Assembly: GCA_963924555.1 (NCBI GenBank) | Contig: OZ004596.1 | Coordinates: 1,736,001-1,800,000 of the forward strand | Length of the DNA stretch: 64,000 bases | Reading direction: 5' to 3' | Source: Crambe crambe | Taxonomy: Eukaryota > Porifera > Demospongiae > Poecilosclerida > Crambeidae | Shown here: positions 33,289-47,518 of the stretch, one piece after another | Position numbering within the stretch: the first letter of the stretch is position 1 | Layout of the letters: each line of letters starts with the position of its first letter | Translations under genes and position numbers: made by a program | The notes under the pieces: generated by a model | The model's input: the letters and a program-made list of their open reading frames with translations, nothing else | Databases searched by the model: none | What the model was told of the DNA's origin: nothing

Positions 33289-36200
33289 CTAATCTTCGTT
33301 ATCACTAGTGGCACTATCTCCCTCCAGTTCTTTCATTTGATCAAACCAAGTTGAGAGTGGATCCATTGTAAAAGGCACGTTACTCCACTTGCGCACTAAT
33401 TGTGGCTGTCCTTTTATTTCGAAAAGAAAGCCAGTACATTTGATGATGGGGAACTCATTGCCGTTAGAGGGCCAGGTACACATTACTCCCCAGTCTTGCT
33501 CACACTCGGAACAGTGAACCTTGTGGGTCTTAATTGCTTGATCCGCAATGACGTGCTCACGTTTCTTGTGTTCCTTCAACTTGATTTTTTTCTTGAAGTC
33601 AGGCCTGGGTACAACATGATGAAAGCTGTCTTCACCAATGGTGTAAATATCAGGTCCAGAGCAAGCAACCGTTTTGCACTTCTTGCAACGTAGCAACACA
33701 TCTTCAGAGTTGTGTGTTCGTTCCCTCTTCCTCTTTAGCATCACCTTTTGCTTCCTTTTTTCAATGATGGAAGCTTGGATATCAGCGAGTCTCTTCTCCA
33801 AGTGTTTTCCTGTTGGGAACCAGTCACACTCCAGAATCTCTTCCACTAATTTGAGCAGCTCTTCATTTTTCATCTCTTGGTATTTCTTTTTAGAATCACC
33901 ACGAAGGATAGTGAATCCCTGGCTATTGTCAGCCCTGGCTCTCCCTTCTGCCTGCTTTTTTGCAATTTCATTGGACACGTGTAGAAATCGGATGACGAGA
34001 TTGCATTCAGGCACATCGAGCCCTTCTTCTGCTACAGAGGTGGCAATCAAGAGATTGATTCTACCTTTATGGAATCTACTCATAACCTCTTCTTGTTTCA
34101 TCTGAGTCATCCCTTCATCAGATTTACGAGTGTGGCCAGTAATCACATCAGGGGTGATCTCCAAGCTCTTCAGTGTTAGATTTTTACTTGCCCACTTACA
34201 TAGAGAAGAGGCATGCTTCTTAGTACGTACGAATAAAATGGCACGTGAATTCGGGCAACTTCCAAAAGCTTCAGAGAGAATTTTCTTGAGGTCATTCAGC
34301 AGGGGATTTTCTGTAGGAGGGATACCTTTTAGCTCTTCGATGAGCCTTCTCGTTTTGTATTTCAAGTCCTTCTCGTGAGGTGTGGCTTTAGAGTCATCTT
34401 CCATGAAACCAGGATATTCTTCCAATACTTCAATAGCGTCACTCTGCTGTAAATCCATGTATGCACTCAGGGCATTGCTGTAGCGTCGTAGCAAGTCCAG
34501 GGTACCAATCTGATCACGAAATTTCGGATCTTTGCTCAACATGAGAGGCTTCTTGAGTTGTTCTTGAACTTTTGTCTCGTATTCCTGAGACCACTTTGAA
34601 AGGTGGCAGTTCTCCATGCCAACTTTAAGTTCTAACTCACCCATTACATCTTCAATTTTAGCAATGAATGCATCAGGGTCACGTGGTTTCAAGATCTTTC
34701 GTGTGAAGGATGAACTCTTGGAATATTGTTCCAACTCATCTCTATTATCGATAACAGTCTTTATGCCGCCAGTGGCATCAAGTAGAGCAGCTAATGTTAG
34801 CAGATGATCAAGTGTTTTCTTAGTGATTAGAGTGGGGTTGTCACCAGCTCCTGGTGAAGCAGTCATTCCAATCACTTGTGGAAGATGGAGATCGGGATTT
34901 TCATTGTGCTGCTCTAATAAGCATCCCATGACTTCAGCATAAGCATGGGCTTTTATTGTGTGGTGGCACTCATCCATGATAATCAAGCTGAAGTCTTTGA
35001 AATTGACCGTACTCTTTCTGACTTCATCAAGAAGTTTTCCAGCAGTGCATACACTGATGTTATTTGCCTTAATGGAGTCAGTTATGCGGTTGTTAGTTTT
35101 TCCAGTGTAAACCTCCACTCTAGCTGCTGGTATGAGCTTGTCTAACTTTTCCTTCTGCTCCATTGCAAGTGTTCCAGTTTCAACGATGAAGATTACATGG
35201 CAAACTGGAAATCGTTGATACTTCTGAAGATGGTCGGAAATCACAAGAGCAGACACTAGCGTTTTTCCGCTCCCTGTTGGTGCTATGATGATGTAATTTT
35301 TACCCTCTAATCCTGGCTTGGCTAGTTCTTGTTGGTAATTGCGCACAGCATGTCCATCTTCAAGTTTTACAGAGTAATCAAAGAAATATTCTTCACCATC
35401 AGATGCTCCTACTTCAGGATCTCTTTTAGTTGGTGGGACACTAATTCCAGGAGGTATGGGAAGAACTGGGGGAGGACCAGGCATCAAATTTTGCCCAATT
35501 TGGGCATCTGAATGAAAGAGAAGATGAACTTTCTAGATCTATTTTGTATAGTTACTAACTTGCTAGCTAGAAACATTCTGCATCATAAAATATATATAAA
35601 TTAACAGCCGTGACTAAAAGTAAGGATTCTGAATCAGTTTTCAATGGGCTACCTTTTGATACCTAAATTGTAGGTACTGAAAAAGTGTCCAGTAATTGAT
35701 TTGATTGATCACTTATTCTAATTGCCTGGTGGTCAATGAATCTCATTAAGCATTAAGTGCACGTACATCATTAAAGCAGGTATCTGAAAATCAGACAAAA
35801 GTATCATAATTATTTCAGATGGCTACCAATTTATGGCAGAGTTTTCCGTCAAAGTTGTCCTTCCCCTATCTGTCTCCATTTAAAGAAGTCAAGCTTCAAA
35901 TATCACTGCAATGACAAACCTGAACTTAAGGCATTTTTAGGTAATCGGCAAAAAAATGGGGTAAGTTAAAGTTTTAAGTCCCTAAAATAAATGTTACTAT
36001 TGTTACTGTCATGTTTTTTCTATGATCTGTAGGTGTCAGCTCTCAATAGCCATGAGAAAATGTGAACATGTTGGAACTGTTCATAGTTTAGCTATGAAAC
36101 TTGTTACAATAGGCAAAAAGGGCTGATTCCACTTGTAGTTTGTATTGCAATGGTATTTTGACTTCTATAAAATTTAATAGAGACACAGATAAGGGAAAGA

Positions 36201-37890
36201 TAGAACTTTCTGTCTTCCAACTTTGACAATTCTGCCATAAACTGGTACCCATCTGAAATATGAAACTTTGTCTGATTACAGACACCTGCTTTAATGATTA
36301 AAATCTATATGAACAGCTGAAAGTCAGGATTCTGAATCAGTTTTCAATGGGCTATCTTTTTTGATAATCGTAGGTACTGGTATACCTAATACCAGAAAAA
36401 GAAAAAGTGTCCAGTATAGTAATTGGTAATTGAACTCTATCGCCCACCCTGCATCCGGTACTCTCACGTAGCCAGACCCAATTCTTTCCTTTTTCTTAGG
36501 GGCGGGGGAAAGAAAGGGTCTGGTCAAACTCGCATGAACATTTCGTTTTGCAGATTTTTGACCGACCAGAAGGGGTGTGGTTACGTGAATTTAAGTAGTG
36601 CAAAAGAAAAGTATGCATGGTCACAGCTAGCTCAGTGCTCCTTTTTCATTTTGACGGCTGGTCGCTAGCGCTATAGCAGTAGGATGGCTGCAAGTGATTC
36701 TTCTGTATTGAAACAACAAACTAAGTCTGTGCAGTTAGTTAGCTAATAATGATCATCTTGTCAAATTCACCAGGAAAAAGTGAAGACTTTCAATAGCCAG
36801 TAGGTAAAGACACAAAATGTATTATGACCCTACACAAAAAAGAATATGGCCTCAGCTTCAACTCCAATCCATATAGGCTTGGTATTGCTAAACGAACGTT
36901 TGCGGGCCGACCCTTTACCAACCCAAGGGTGCGACTGTACTGGTCCAGGAATTTCTTGGACCGATAATTAATTCAGTGTAAAATAACTTCAAAGCTATGA
37001 ATAATGTTAAGAATAAATTGGCGTGTAAGTTTAGTCATTCGGGCATGAAGATCGAGAGCAAGCTGCCGGAGAGAGCAGCTGCTAGCTTGCTCTAGCTACT
37101 AAGCCATAAGAAGTTGCATGGAGCTAGATGTGCCGCTGAAGGGTCGGTTGTGTGAGACTACACAGCAGCTACTGTGCCTTTGGAAAGCCCAGCAGAGATT
37201 GTGCTTATGCTCGAGCTGTGAGTGCTAGCTGAAATCCGGCCTGATCAGGCTCAGAAGTAGTCTGGCGTCGCCAGCCCAGCTTTTCTTCTTTCTTTTTTTT
37301 TTCAGGCCAGGTATTCCTAGCTGTTTAAACACAGCTCTTGGTTACTGCTCCATAGCTCTAGCTCTGCCAACCTGGAATAAATAGTGGGTGTGTCTCGCCA
37401 ACATTAATACTACTTCACGTGACTGAATAGAGCAATCTGATTGGGACGTACGCAGCTATAGCTGCGCGCGCGGGCGACACAAGTAGTTGATGCTAGAGCT
37501 ACCAGACCACTTTTCTTCCCCGTCCCAATAAAAAAAATTTAAAAAAAGAAGAAAAGCTGGGCTGGCGACGCCAGACTAGCTCAGAAGGTGGAAGAGATGT
37601 GACGCACGCAAATCATTAGCACGTTCTATTTTGCTGAGTGTGCAGAACGAAACGCTCATGCGAGTTTGATCAGACCTTTCCCTTGGGTTGGTAAAGGGTC
37701 GACCCGCGAGACTACGGTACGTTCATGCGCGCGAGATATTAAAAATACCCTTCCCACCCCCAAGAAAAAGGATCTGAAAACAACGTCAGTGAAAGGGTCT
37801 GGCTATAGCTATATATTTTACCATAGTTTATAATTTATTTATAGCTATCATGATGCTACCGTACTTACCAAGGCATGGGTCATGATCCAT
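33289..37890 (-). CDS. RIG-I-like receptor helicase without CARDs (LGP2-like layout)
   Basis: Two exons: 37869-37890 (start MDHDPCL) and 33289-35507; the phase-1 join gives 746 residues. An in-frame stop lies upstream of the ATG on the genomic strand. Seen in order: Walker A APTGSGKT at about 83-90, DECHH at about 186-190, TASPG, motif V SVAEEGLDVPECN, motif VI QAEGRARAD, then a C-terminal zinc-binding regulatory domain with CKKC and, about 60 residues later, CSEC. The helical insert between the two RecA folds is present. This set is diagnostic of RIG-I/MDA5/LGP2 double-stranded-RNA sensors, which act in the cytoplasm. No CARD, and no death domain, is encoded between the ATG and the helicase; only a Pro-rich linker is. 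Without a CARD it should not signal on its own but could regulate or partner another receptor (inference). The 2.36-kb intron holds MITEs. An upstream alternative exon cannot be excluded. Confidence 0.9.
36470..37802. mobile_element. possible composite element with TAGCCAGACCC inverted ends in the RLR intron
   Basis: TAGCCAGACCC with a following C/T-rich run near 36470 is mirrored by GGGTCTGGCTA near 37792-37802. An inner pair (GGGCCGACCCTTTACCAACC at about 36904 and its near-complement at about 37685-37705) lies inside. The flanks do not show an obvious target duplication, so boundaries are uncertain. It encloses the clearer MITE at 37258-37578. Confidence 0.4.
37258..37578. mobile_element. 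MITE with TAGTCTGGCGTCGCCAGCCC ends and 9-base target duplication
   Basis: Left end TAGTCTGGCGTCGCCAGCCC, continuing AGCTTTTCTTCTTT; the right end is its exact complement. GCTCAGAAG flanks both sides (37249-37257, 37579-37587). It is 321 bases with no ORF. The outer 18 bases also contain a small internal palindrome (CTGGCGTCGCCAG), so each terminus can fold by itself. Related termini occur at 25129 and 50085. Confidence 0.85.
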
Positions 37891-38079
37891 GAACGATGAT
37901 GCTTTTCTTCCTACTGACTCAGAGAAACGGCTAACTGCAGACTATTTATAGCAATAAAGTAAATGAATCAGCATTCGTCAAAAAAACATAGTTCCCAGTA
38001 AAGTCAGCAAAATTATCGCAGTAACTAGAATCATAGTAATTAGTTCCCAGAACTAGAACTGGTAAAGAACCCCCTCGCG

Positions 38080-38130
38080 CAATGCGCGACTGCCAGCGCA
38101 CGCATGCGCAGTACCCTAGGGGCGGGGCTG
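38080..38130 (-). promoter_or_regulatory. GC-rich promoter elements upstream of the RLR gene
   Basis: About 200 bases upstream of the RLR ATG (minus strand) is a cluster of CG-rich motifs: GCGCACGCATGCGCA (NRF1-like) and GGGGCGGGGC (GC box). It sits in the short gap between the RLR start and the 3' end of the PH-SH2 gene. Confidence 0.4.
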
Positions 38131-38252
38131 ATAAGAATATTATACATGGGCACTGGAAGGAGTGCAATTCTCAGTGTGTATATACATAAAAGGTTGTAAA
38201 TAGCCACACAAACATTCAATAAAGTATAAACAGATGCGAAATAACAGTATAT

Positions 38253-41200
38253 TCAGTGTCTTTGTTTCTTGAAGCCAATATTCTGATATTCTCCAGCAGA
38301 GTTTCCATGCAAAGATCCATTCAGTTGTGCTCCACCACTGATGTGATTCGTGGGTCTGGATGATGCTGAGGGCTTAGGTGATTTTGTTGGACCAGTTTTT
38401 GGAGGCTTTTTCTTGGTTGATGGAGGGTTTTCCGGTTTCTGTGTCTTGAACCCAACATTCTGATAATGTTCACCACTGTCCCCAGAAGGTGTGGTTTCAG
38501 GAGGACCATTGAATTCCCAATTTTGGTACTTGGTATCTTCGGAGGAGTCTAGTTGTAAAGGTTCAGTGTTGGCATACACTGGTTCATCCTCTTCCACTGC
38601 TACATCTGAAGTGGACGACACATCTGGTTTAGCTGGAGGCTGGGGAGGTCTTCCACCACCCAAGGGGTTGGACCCTGGTTTTTTCCCTCCCTTTTTCTTG
38701 ACATTAGATAGTTCTTGTATGAGTGCCATTCCTGTACTGGGTCCAGGGTTGCCTAGTTGCTTTGATCTGACTGCTGCTGGTGATGTCTCAGTGCTGCTTC
38801 TCTCAGGAGAATCAAGGCCAGATCCTGGTTTCTTGGGTGGAGCGGGTCCTTGTTTCTTTGGCTTACTTAAAGGTCTTGGTGATGTCCCAGGACCTGATGA
38901 TTTGGTGGGTGGTAGTGGGAGTGGTTTTGTTTTTATTTTTATTGTTTGCTCTTCGCCGGGAAGGGGATCGTTTTCAAATCCCCCCTCGTCATCATTCAGA
39001 CCTGTATCTATCTCTACTGGAGTGTACTCTTGCTTCTTCCGAGGCTTCTTGGCTTTCTCACGCAACTCTTTCTGCTGCTTCAACTTCTTGCCCAATAGCT
39101 CCATATCAAATTCTACAATGCACAATACATATAACAATTAAACCAGTCACTTCCTGATCAATCTAGTTTTCAATGTTCCATTAGTGCATAATAATTGGTA
39201 ACCCTTTATGCGGATACCCTGAAAGGAAAATGCTACAACTTACTTGTACAGCTTTTACACTAGTGCAGCTTTTACACTAGTGCATGTGTGTGCGTGCATG
39301 TGTGTACGTGCATGTGTGTGTGCGTGCATGTGTGTGCGTGCATGTCGTGTGTGTGCGTGTGTGTGTATGTTAATTATCATAAATATTTTTCAAAATTAAT
39401 TAGGAAAGTTTTCTGTGTCCCATCATTAGGTATGCATGTAACTTTACAATAGGTGCGTCCACAGTGATAGGTTTTTGTAGTGTCCATGGGTCTGAGTATT
39501 GCTAAAAGGGGACATACCTTGTGGTGTCCATGCGTATGTGTAGTTCTGGAAAAGTCCTCCACCAAATGGTTTTATGTTCTTATCTTTAGTGCAGTTCTTC
39601 ATGTATGTGTCAAGTAGGTCAGCCAAGCTCTCGCCCTCTGCATTCACTGCCTGCAAAAACAAGTCACAAATTTGCTATAAAATCCCTTCAAATATTGAGA
39701 CCAAAAGTGGTCAAAAACTAGTTGCAGCCAAGACCAGGTAAAAGCTTGACACCTGGCCTAATCATATCACTGGAGCATTTCTGGAATGACTGGGCACTGA
39801 AGCGAAGATAATTGACTGGCCAATACAAATATCCCTTCCTCCCCCCTTTGAATTCCACTCTTTTCCCTCTTTCAATTCCTCCAACTCCTCATAAAGTGGA
39901 ACCTTCCAAATAACGGACACACTTGGGACTCAACCTTTTGCCCTTTGTAGAGAGGTTGTCCTCATTTGGAGGATGTTTTGGTATAGAGTGTATCTATAAG
40001 GTACTTTTAGAGAGGTTTGTCCTTTATTGGAGGTTACCCCTCTTGGACCCCTTCACTTACTGCCTTCTCAAAGCGCCATTGTCCATCGTGATGTAAGATC
40101 TTGTGATGATGGACTCCGTCAGCACGCCTAAGAGAGAATAAATTATGAATCATTGAATTCATGTGGACAAAACTAAGAAATGGAAACACTAATTTGGATA
40201 TTGCTACATTTGATAACTTATGGACCCTATTTAGGTATAAAATGACTACGAAAACAAGTTTACAAAAATAAATCTTTATTACGTGACTGCACTCTTGATT
40301 CAATTTATATATATTTTTTCATAAGTTTAATTGAAATCTGGTGTACACATGATAAGTAGAACCAAGAGGCAGAGCCGACGTATGTGAAAGTGACTTGGAG
40401 AGCTCTGACAGTATACAGTGCTAAGATTATACTTTTTAATTCAGAACTGTAGATTAATATGGATAGCGGATAGAAGTGACAAAGCATGAACGTAATAATA
40501 ACACGATGCCAAGAGCGCTGACTAAGCAAAGACTAATTTACACACGAATCCATTACCTCCTGTAAACCAATTTGTTTATATCAACTCAATTTCACTTTCA
40601 CTTTCTCAAGAAACTTCATCGGTGGATTGTTTTTTCCGTCAAGAGTGCTGTTTCAAGTGGGATGAACATAAGGAAGCCAGGTCATGTGGGTATGAAAAAT
40701 TGTGACAGTCATACGTATGACCATACTAGGCCATGGGTATATAGGCTTTATCAGTCAGACAAAGTGAAACATACAATTAATGTCAACAATGTCAACATTA
40801 GAGAGATTTTTGCCGACTATATCATCACGATTAGTTAGTATTTAAAGTTCTTACCAGAAGCTCATGATGTGATGACCGGTGGCATTAACTCTGATGACAA
40901 AGTTTCCAATCTCTCCTTCTGTCCTCAGACGGTCCTCGCAGTCCTGTCGATTCATGGTCCCCCAAAACCACTTCGGAGAGTCCTCGTCACACACCTGAAC
41001 CAAACAAGAAGAAAAAGTTCATGATAGATCCAAAAAAGAACATAAAGATAACACAGAGGCTGGTTGCATGTTAAGCCTTACTTTGCCCCAGCCCTCGATA
41101 CTCTGAGAGTTCTTTGTATCAACTTGCTAGAGTGATATTGTAAACAAACCTCTTGTGAGTCTACCACTTAACCTTGCTATCATGAGAAACTCTCGGCAAA

Positions 41201-43563
41201 TCAGTAACATATTAGATTATATGAATCCAAAAAATCGAGTTACTATCCACTCACTTTCACTCTATGTTGAAATTCTGCATCAGCGCTGTGAGGACCACCT
41301 CCCCGATCATCAGCTCCTCGAGAAACCATGCCACTCCCACTATTGGGGACACTGGTGGACCCACCCTTGTTCAAAGGGGGACGACGTATCTCCCCACCTA
41401 CACTGTTTCCGATCCCACTGTCTGTAGAGATGACACTGTCTCTTGGACTACTGCTCCCTATGGGAGGAGGGGGCAAGGCTGTACGGAGAACAGAAGTGCT
41501 GTTATTATTGCCAGCTGTTGATGTACGCCCCCTGCCTGGGAGGGTCCGTGAATTAGTAGTAGGGGGCGATTTGGGGATAGAGGGAATATCGAATTTAGTG
41601 GGCACAGCTGTCTGGGAACAGACATTATCAGGAGAAAATGTATTTGGGGAAGGAGCTCGTAGACCTTGAATCTTGTCCAGACCTTCCTTCTGTATAAAGT
41701 TAAATAAAAAATAGATAATTAAATAAGTTATTAAGGTCACAATTTTTTTAACCAAAGTGGGGTGGGGGGTGGGAGGGGAAGGGGTACCCCCCACCCACCC
41801 CCTAAAATCCTGTAGTACTCATTATTCCTTAGTCACTACACATTTTCACATGGGTCACATGGGTCATAATAATGACAGCGCCACAATCTTTTTGGGTACA
41901 GTAAATAATTGCAAAAAAGGTTACTGTTTGCATTTTAAAAACCCAGAAATTCCCCACTAGTAACTATTCTTATAAATATTATGATGACTGACACGCCCTG
42001 CACTTGGCAGGCTTTCAGTTCCATACATTAACTTATGTCATGTGTGATGTCTACAACCAAAGTACTGACATAAGGAAGGATGAATCGAGGTCACTTACCT
42101 CATTAACCTATTACTGTACTATTGCCATGATTGGTAAAATTATTTCCCTGGTGGGGGTGACCCCTGACTATGTCCCTGCTCATTTATATGGATATGTATA
42201 GACATCAGAGATGAGTACATCCAGGTAGCTAAATAGCTCACTTTTTGACCATAAAAAGTCTCATACACACATAACTGAAATATGTATGAGTAAACCCCTG
42301 CTAATTTACATACATTGATCACTCTCTGTAGCTTGCTGATCCACTCCTCCCTGACGGTTTCTGAGGGAACCTTGAAGACGTACTTCCCATCCCCCGGACG
42401 ATTGAGGTAGAACCGAAACTCGCCCTTCCTCACTTTGGTCTCCACTCCTGCCACATCTGAAGCATCGATACGCACACTTAACAAATGCTGCATCAAAAGA
42501 AAGAAGTCTAAAATCATCGTATGGAGAAGAACTCAAAAGAAGTCTGAAATCATCATGTGCAGAGTTTAGAGAGAGGACAGTTGAGTACCTACTCATAAGC
42601 AAACTACATTGGCTGCCGTGTTTCAACTGATATGATTTCTCTCCCTAAGTAAATTGTTTAGAAAGATGCTTTTTCAATAATTAACGCTCAAAAATAAACC
42701 AAGATCAGATAAACAAACAGATAGACATCAGTGATAAATTGAAAACATGGTTGTATACAAACACCAGAGATTAGTCTAATGAAGTCGTGTCATGGTTGGT
42801 ATATATACATACATAGGGTAGGTGGGATGGTACTCTTGCATAACATGTTGTCCCAGAAGTGCATCATTCGCTATTGCATGACTCAGTGACCCACATATTT
42901 CATGGAAGTTTAATATTTAGACTTGAGTTTTCAGTGAAAGCAGTCGAATATCCTAACAGGATGTAATGATCCAACAAGGACTAAAATGGTAGCTAGGCAG
43001 CCCAACCAGCCAAAAGTACTTGGGTGTAAAGGTTACATAGAGATGTGCATAGTAACTGACGCTTCCAACAATACATCATTAGTGGCTTCACTTCCACTCA
43101 ACATGAATGTATTGAAAACCACTGTCACTACTCAACAGATGTCCTAGTGACGGCACATGATTGTCCCATATAATTATGTATCCATGGGAGACACTTAGTA
43201 GTAGAAAATATCCCCTTAGTGGGAAAGTATTTTCATGCAGAAAAATGTGACAATGTAGAGCTGGTCAGGCAACATAAATTATTGGGATGATACATTACGT
43301 CATTATTCATGCATGCACAAAGCCAAGTAGTACTAATAATATGGGCAAAGACTGTCCTTACCGCTAGTAGAATTACCCCTCCCTCATGCACATTACATTA
43401 CTGAGTATCACGTAAACCCTATCTTCTCAATGCTATCGTCAAGTTGCCCTTCAAGACATGACAAAAAGCAGTGAGACCTGTCACCCGAGTTAGCAGGTCA
43501 CCTACACACATTATACTTGTCAAGATGAAGAGTCTCAGAGAGAGAGAGTGTGTGAGGGAGAGA

Positions 43564-43625
<62 letters not shown>

Positions 43626-44610
43626 GATATAAACCTATAAACCTCATATTAGAGGTCACTGGCCACCTCTAGCAGCTACTTTGTTCAGTACCAAGGCTGT
43701 ATGAATCATGGCACTGCTATCCACTGTATGAACCATGGCACTGATACATCACTATACTGTCCACTATGGCACTGTTATGCCCACTATACAGGTTGGTTGT
43801 CAGGGAATATAATTAGTTCACACAACTGCAATAAGTATCAAGTGTCTTAGGTCCTTACCTATTCCTCATGGACAAGCCAGCCATCCTGAAAGCTACAGCA
43901 CTTTCAATTTTAAACTACCCATTTCCTTTTTGAAGTATACTTTGTAGGGTATCCTGATATTCGTAAGGGAGAGTCTGGCCAGTTCATTCCTTCCTAGTAC
44001 ATTTATGTAACATCCCAAGAGAATACATAATGTGAACATGGCAAGTTATCAATAACATACCTTCCAAAGAAGGCACAAAAAGGAAACATGTCCTCATCAT
44101 TATAGTGGGTGGGGGGAAAATCATTTGCAAAGATACTCATACACACCGGTCACAAAGAGAGTAAATTAATAGATACTTATATGGGATGGGGGGTGTCTTG
44201 ATTAGAGCGAGGTGCGAGCCTGGTACTGTAATTGGGGAAGGGAATGGAATATGTGAGCACCTGGCCATCATGGAGAGAGCACACGACCCTGGGGGGCCAC
44301 CCCTTGGGGTGATGCTCCTCTGCCGAAGGCAGATGGCTCAATGCGCCTAAAGGCTCTCTTGCAAGTGTCTCACTTGAAAGGTAAAGCAATGGCTTCCCCT
44401 AACTGATTGCTGGCTTCATCACTTAGCTCAGCGGCTTTTCTTTTCTTTCTCAACTCATCTTCCTTCACTCTCTTCTCTGTGGCATCTTCCAACCCAACAT
44501 GGCATCTTCCCCTCCAACTTCCCCTTTCCAGAGCTACCTTGTACCAGCTACCTTCAAACTCCTTCCTTACTCATCTCTCCATCTCATACTGGTACCATGT
44601 GCGGGTCTTT

Positions 44611-44677
<67 letters not shown>

Positions 44678-47439
44678 ATATAAATACATACATACATTGA
44701 TAATCAGGAAGAAACCAGAGCTACATGGAGGATGGACACACAACTACATACGTATGGGAAACGATAACTTAGTTAATACTATCTTCTAGGCTATAAACAG
44801 TATGTTCCTATTAGGACCAATCAAGCAACTGCTTTGCCTAGAATCGGATGCAGCCCCTCTAATGATGAGGGCAGCTGCCACCATATAAGGCAAGCAAGGG
44901 GACGTTGCAATGGCAAGCAATCCTAGAACCAATGCTATACAACACATACACATGCGCAGTAAACAACAGCACATTCTCACCCGGTCAAGAGTAAATTAAA
45001 TTTTCACAGTTTTGCTAATGTCAGAGCCAAGCGTCTATACTACCTGGACACAGTCCCAAAATCATCCCATTCATTACCTGGACACAGTCCTACCTACAAA
45101 AAGGATGTGATGTAGTCAATCAACAGAGTGCAAACCATCCCAAGGAGGTCCAAAGGTCATGTGAAGCCTTATAAATGGACATCTAGAATTTTTGACTCAC
45201 ACAATCTGAGATTCTTGATTGACTTAATTTTTTTTTTTTGAGAAATAATGACATACACTATGTGTCCTCAGCATGAGCATGCCACAAAGCCTGTGGATTT
45301 CACCAGGTAATAGGAAGAAGGTACTAGTATGCACAGCTGCATGTATGTATATTCCAACAGCTGTAACAGTACCACCTGTGACTTACAGAAAGTTCCACAG
45401 TGTCCTTTTAGAGACTAAACTACAGTTCCACCTGGTACCATAAGTGAAAGTCATGGGCAAGTGCCAGAAGACATTAGACAGCACTCGTAGTTGAGTTTGG
45501 TGGGTGGGAAGGCATACAGACACTCAAAAATAAGGTAAGCAAAGGTCAGGTGGGATCATACAGAATGATCAGGTGGGATGGCTGGTCTCTGGTATGTAAG
45601 CATAATGGACCATGATGACCAATATAAGCATGACAATGCATCATAATATGCAAATGGCATTCCTTTTGCTCAGCCTGCTTGACTGGACACTAAGTACAAA
45701 GCTAGACTTTCAAACACTGAAACATGATTGGGTCTGAAATGGTAAGAAAACGACCAGTGATCAATATCATTATCTAGCAGGACACAACACCAGCAGGACA
45801 TCTTAACACCACACCATTGTATCTGGCAGGACATAATCATACCACTGCATCTAGCAGGACATAATACCATACCACTGTATCTAGCAGGACACAATACCAT
45901 ACCACTATCTAGCAGGACACAATACCATACCACTATCTAGCAGGACACAATACCATACCACTATCTAGCAGGACACAATACCATACCACTGTATGTAACA
46001 GGACACAATACCATACGATTGTATCTAACAGTACATATAACACCATACCAATGTCTACAACACTAATAATATTGTACCACTAGCAGGGTTATTGAAAGAA
46101 TAACCTTGTAGTTGCATGGTGACCTCACCAGAGATGAGTATATACCTGCAATTAGCAGTTATCGGCAGCAAGGTTTCTGGTGTTGCATATTTTTACACCC
46201 TGAGAGTGTTTAGAGAAGAACTCATGTGAGTAGGAAAACATGCTGTGATGACTTCAGTGAGCATTCCATCATTTTAAAATACTAAACACAAAACTAACTC
46301 TGCCTCAATCAATAACAACCGAATAGCTGACAGCATCACGCACAGTTTGCCCAGTCATTTTTATATTCAGTACAAACAATAAACACCACTTTTAGAAAGT
46401 TTTGACTAATGACCAAGAGGTTAATACTACTGAGAGCATAATACCTGTGTACTTCACCTACCCATACCCTCTCTCTCTCTCTCTCTCCCCACCCTACATG
46501 TCCCACCCTCCCTACTCGATCCATTCCTTTTCCCTCCATCCCACCCTCTCTCTCATCTCTATGTACATGCCCCACCCACTCCCTCCTCCAGTTAAGACGA
46601 ACCTTTCTTATGTCTGTGTCTTGGCCATCGAAGATATGAAATTGTGACGTGGTGAGCTCGAGGTAATAAAGATAGAACTGCAGTGGGCGAGAATATGAGG
46701 GCAATAATAAGAAGAAGACAAATTGTTTATGCCTTCACAACACACACAGCCACTAATTCTCCAACTAGCTCATGTATGAACACAACTTGAAGCAGTGCTC
46801 AATAATATGTTGTCTGAAACAAGATATTTCCCCAGCCATAATTCCCCATAAGTCAGTTTTTTTGCCTCAGTCTCGTCAAATTCCTATTAAGATTACGACT
46901 ATCAGGTACTAGACGATTTCTTGTCTATATTAAAACCTATGGGATTAAGACTATGGACGTATATCTGGAAAATTTCCACATTTATCTGGTCAAAAGCTAT
47001 GGGATTAAGACTATGGACGTATATCTTTTATCTGGTCCATTTTACCAGTCAAAAGCTATGGGATTGGGAAATGATACTACTGGCATATTGTTCTTATAGC
47101 CAGATTACCTCTGATCAAACCCTTACATAGTACCAAACCAAGCCTACACTTCTCAGTACATCCTTGCCCAAGACTACACTTTGTGTGTGCCCACTATGCG
47201 CTTCCATCCACATGGCAACCAGCCATAGCAACAAAATACAAAAGTGCTTCTAAACAAAGTCCTTCATTTAAGTATACAATTCTGAGAAACCTTCATAGGT
47301 ACACAGTCATACCTCCATCACGTTTACACACACACACACACTTGATAATCATGAAGGTTTTCCCTACATATTATATTGGGCTGTATACAATCTATGTATA
47401 TACCACTCTGTGTGTGAGTGAGTGAGTGAGTGAGTGAGT

Positions 47440-47518
<79 letters not shown>

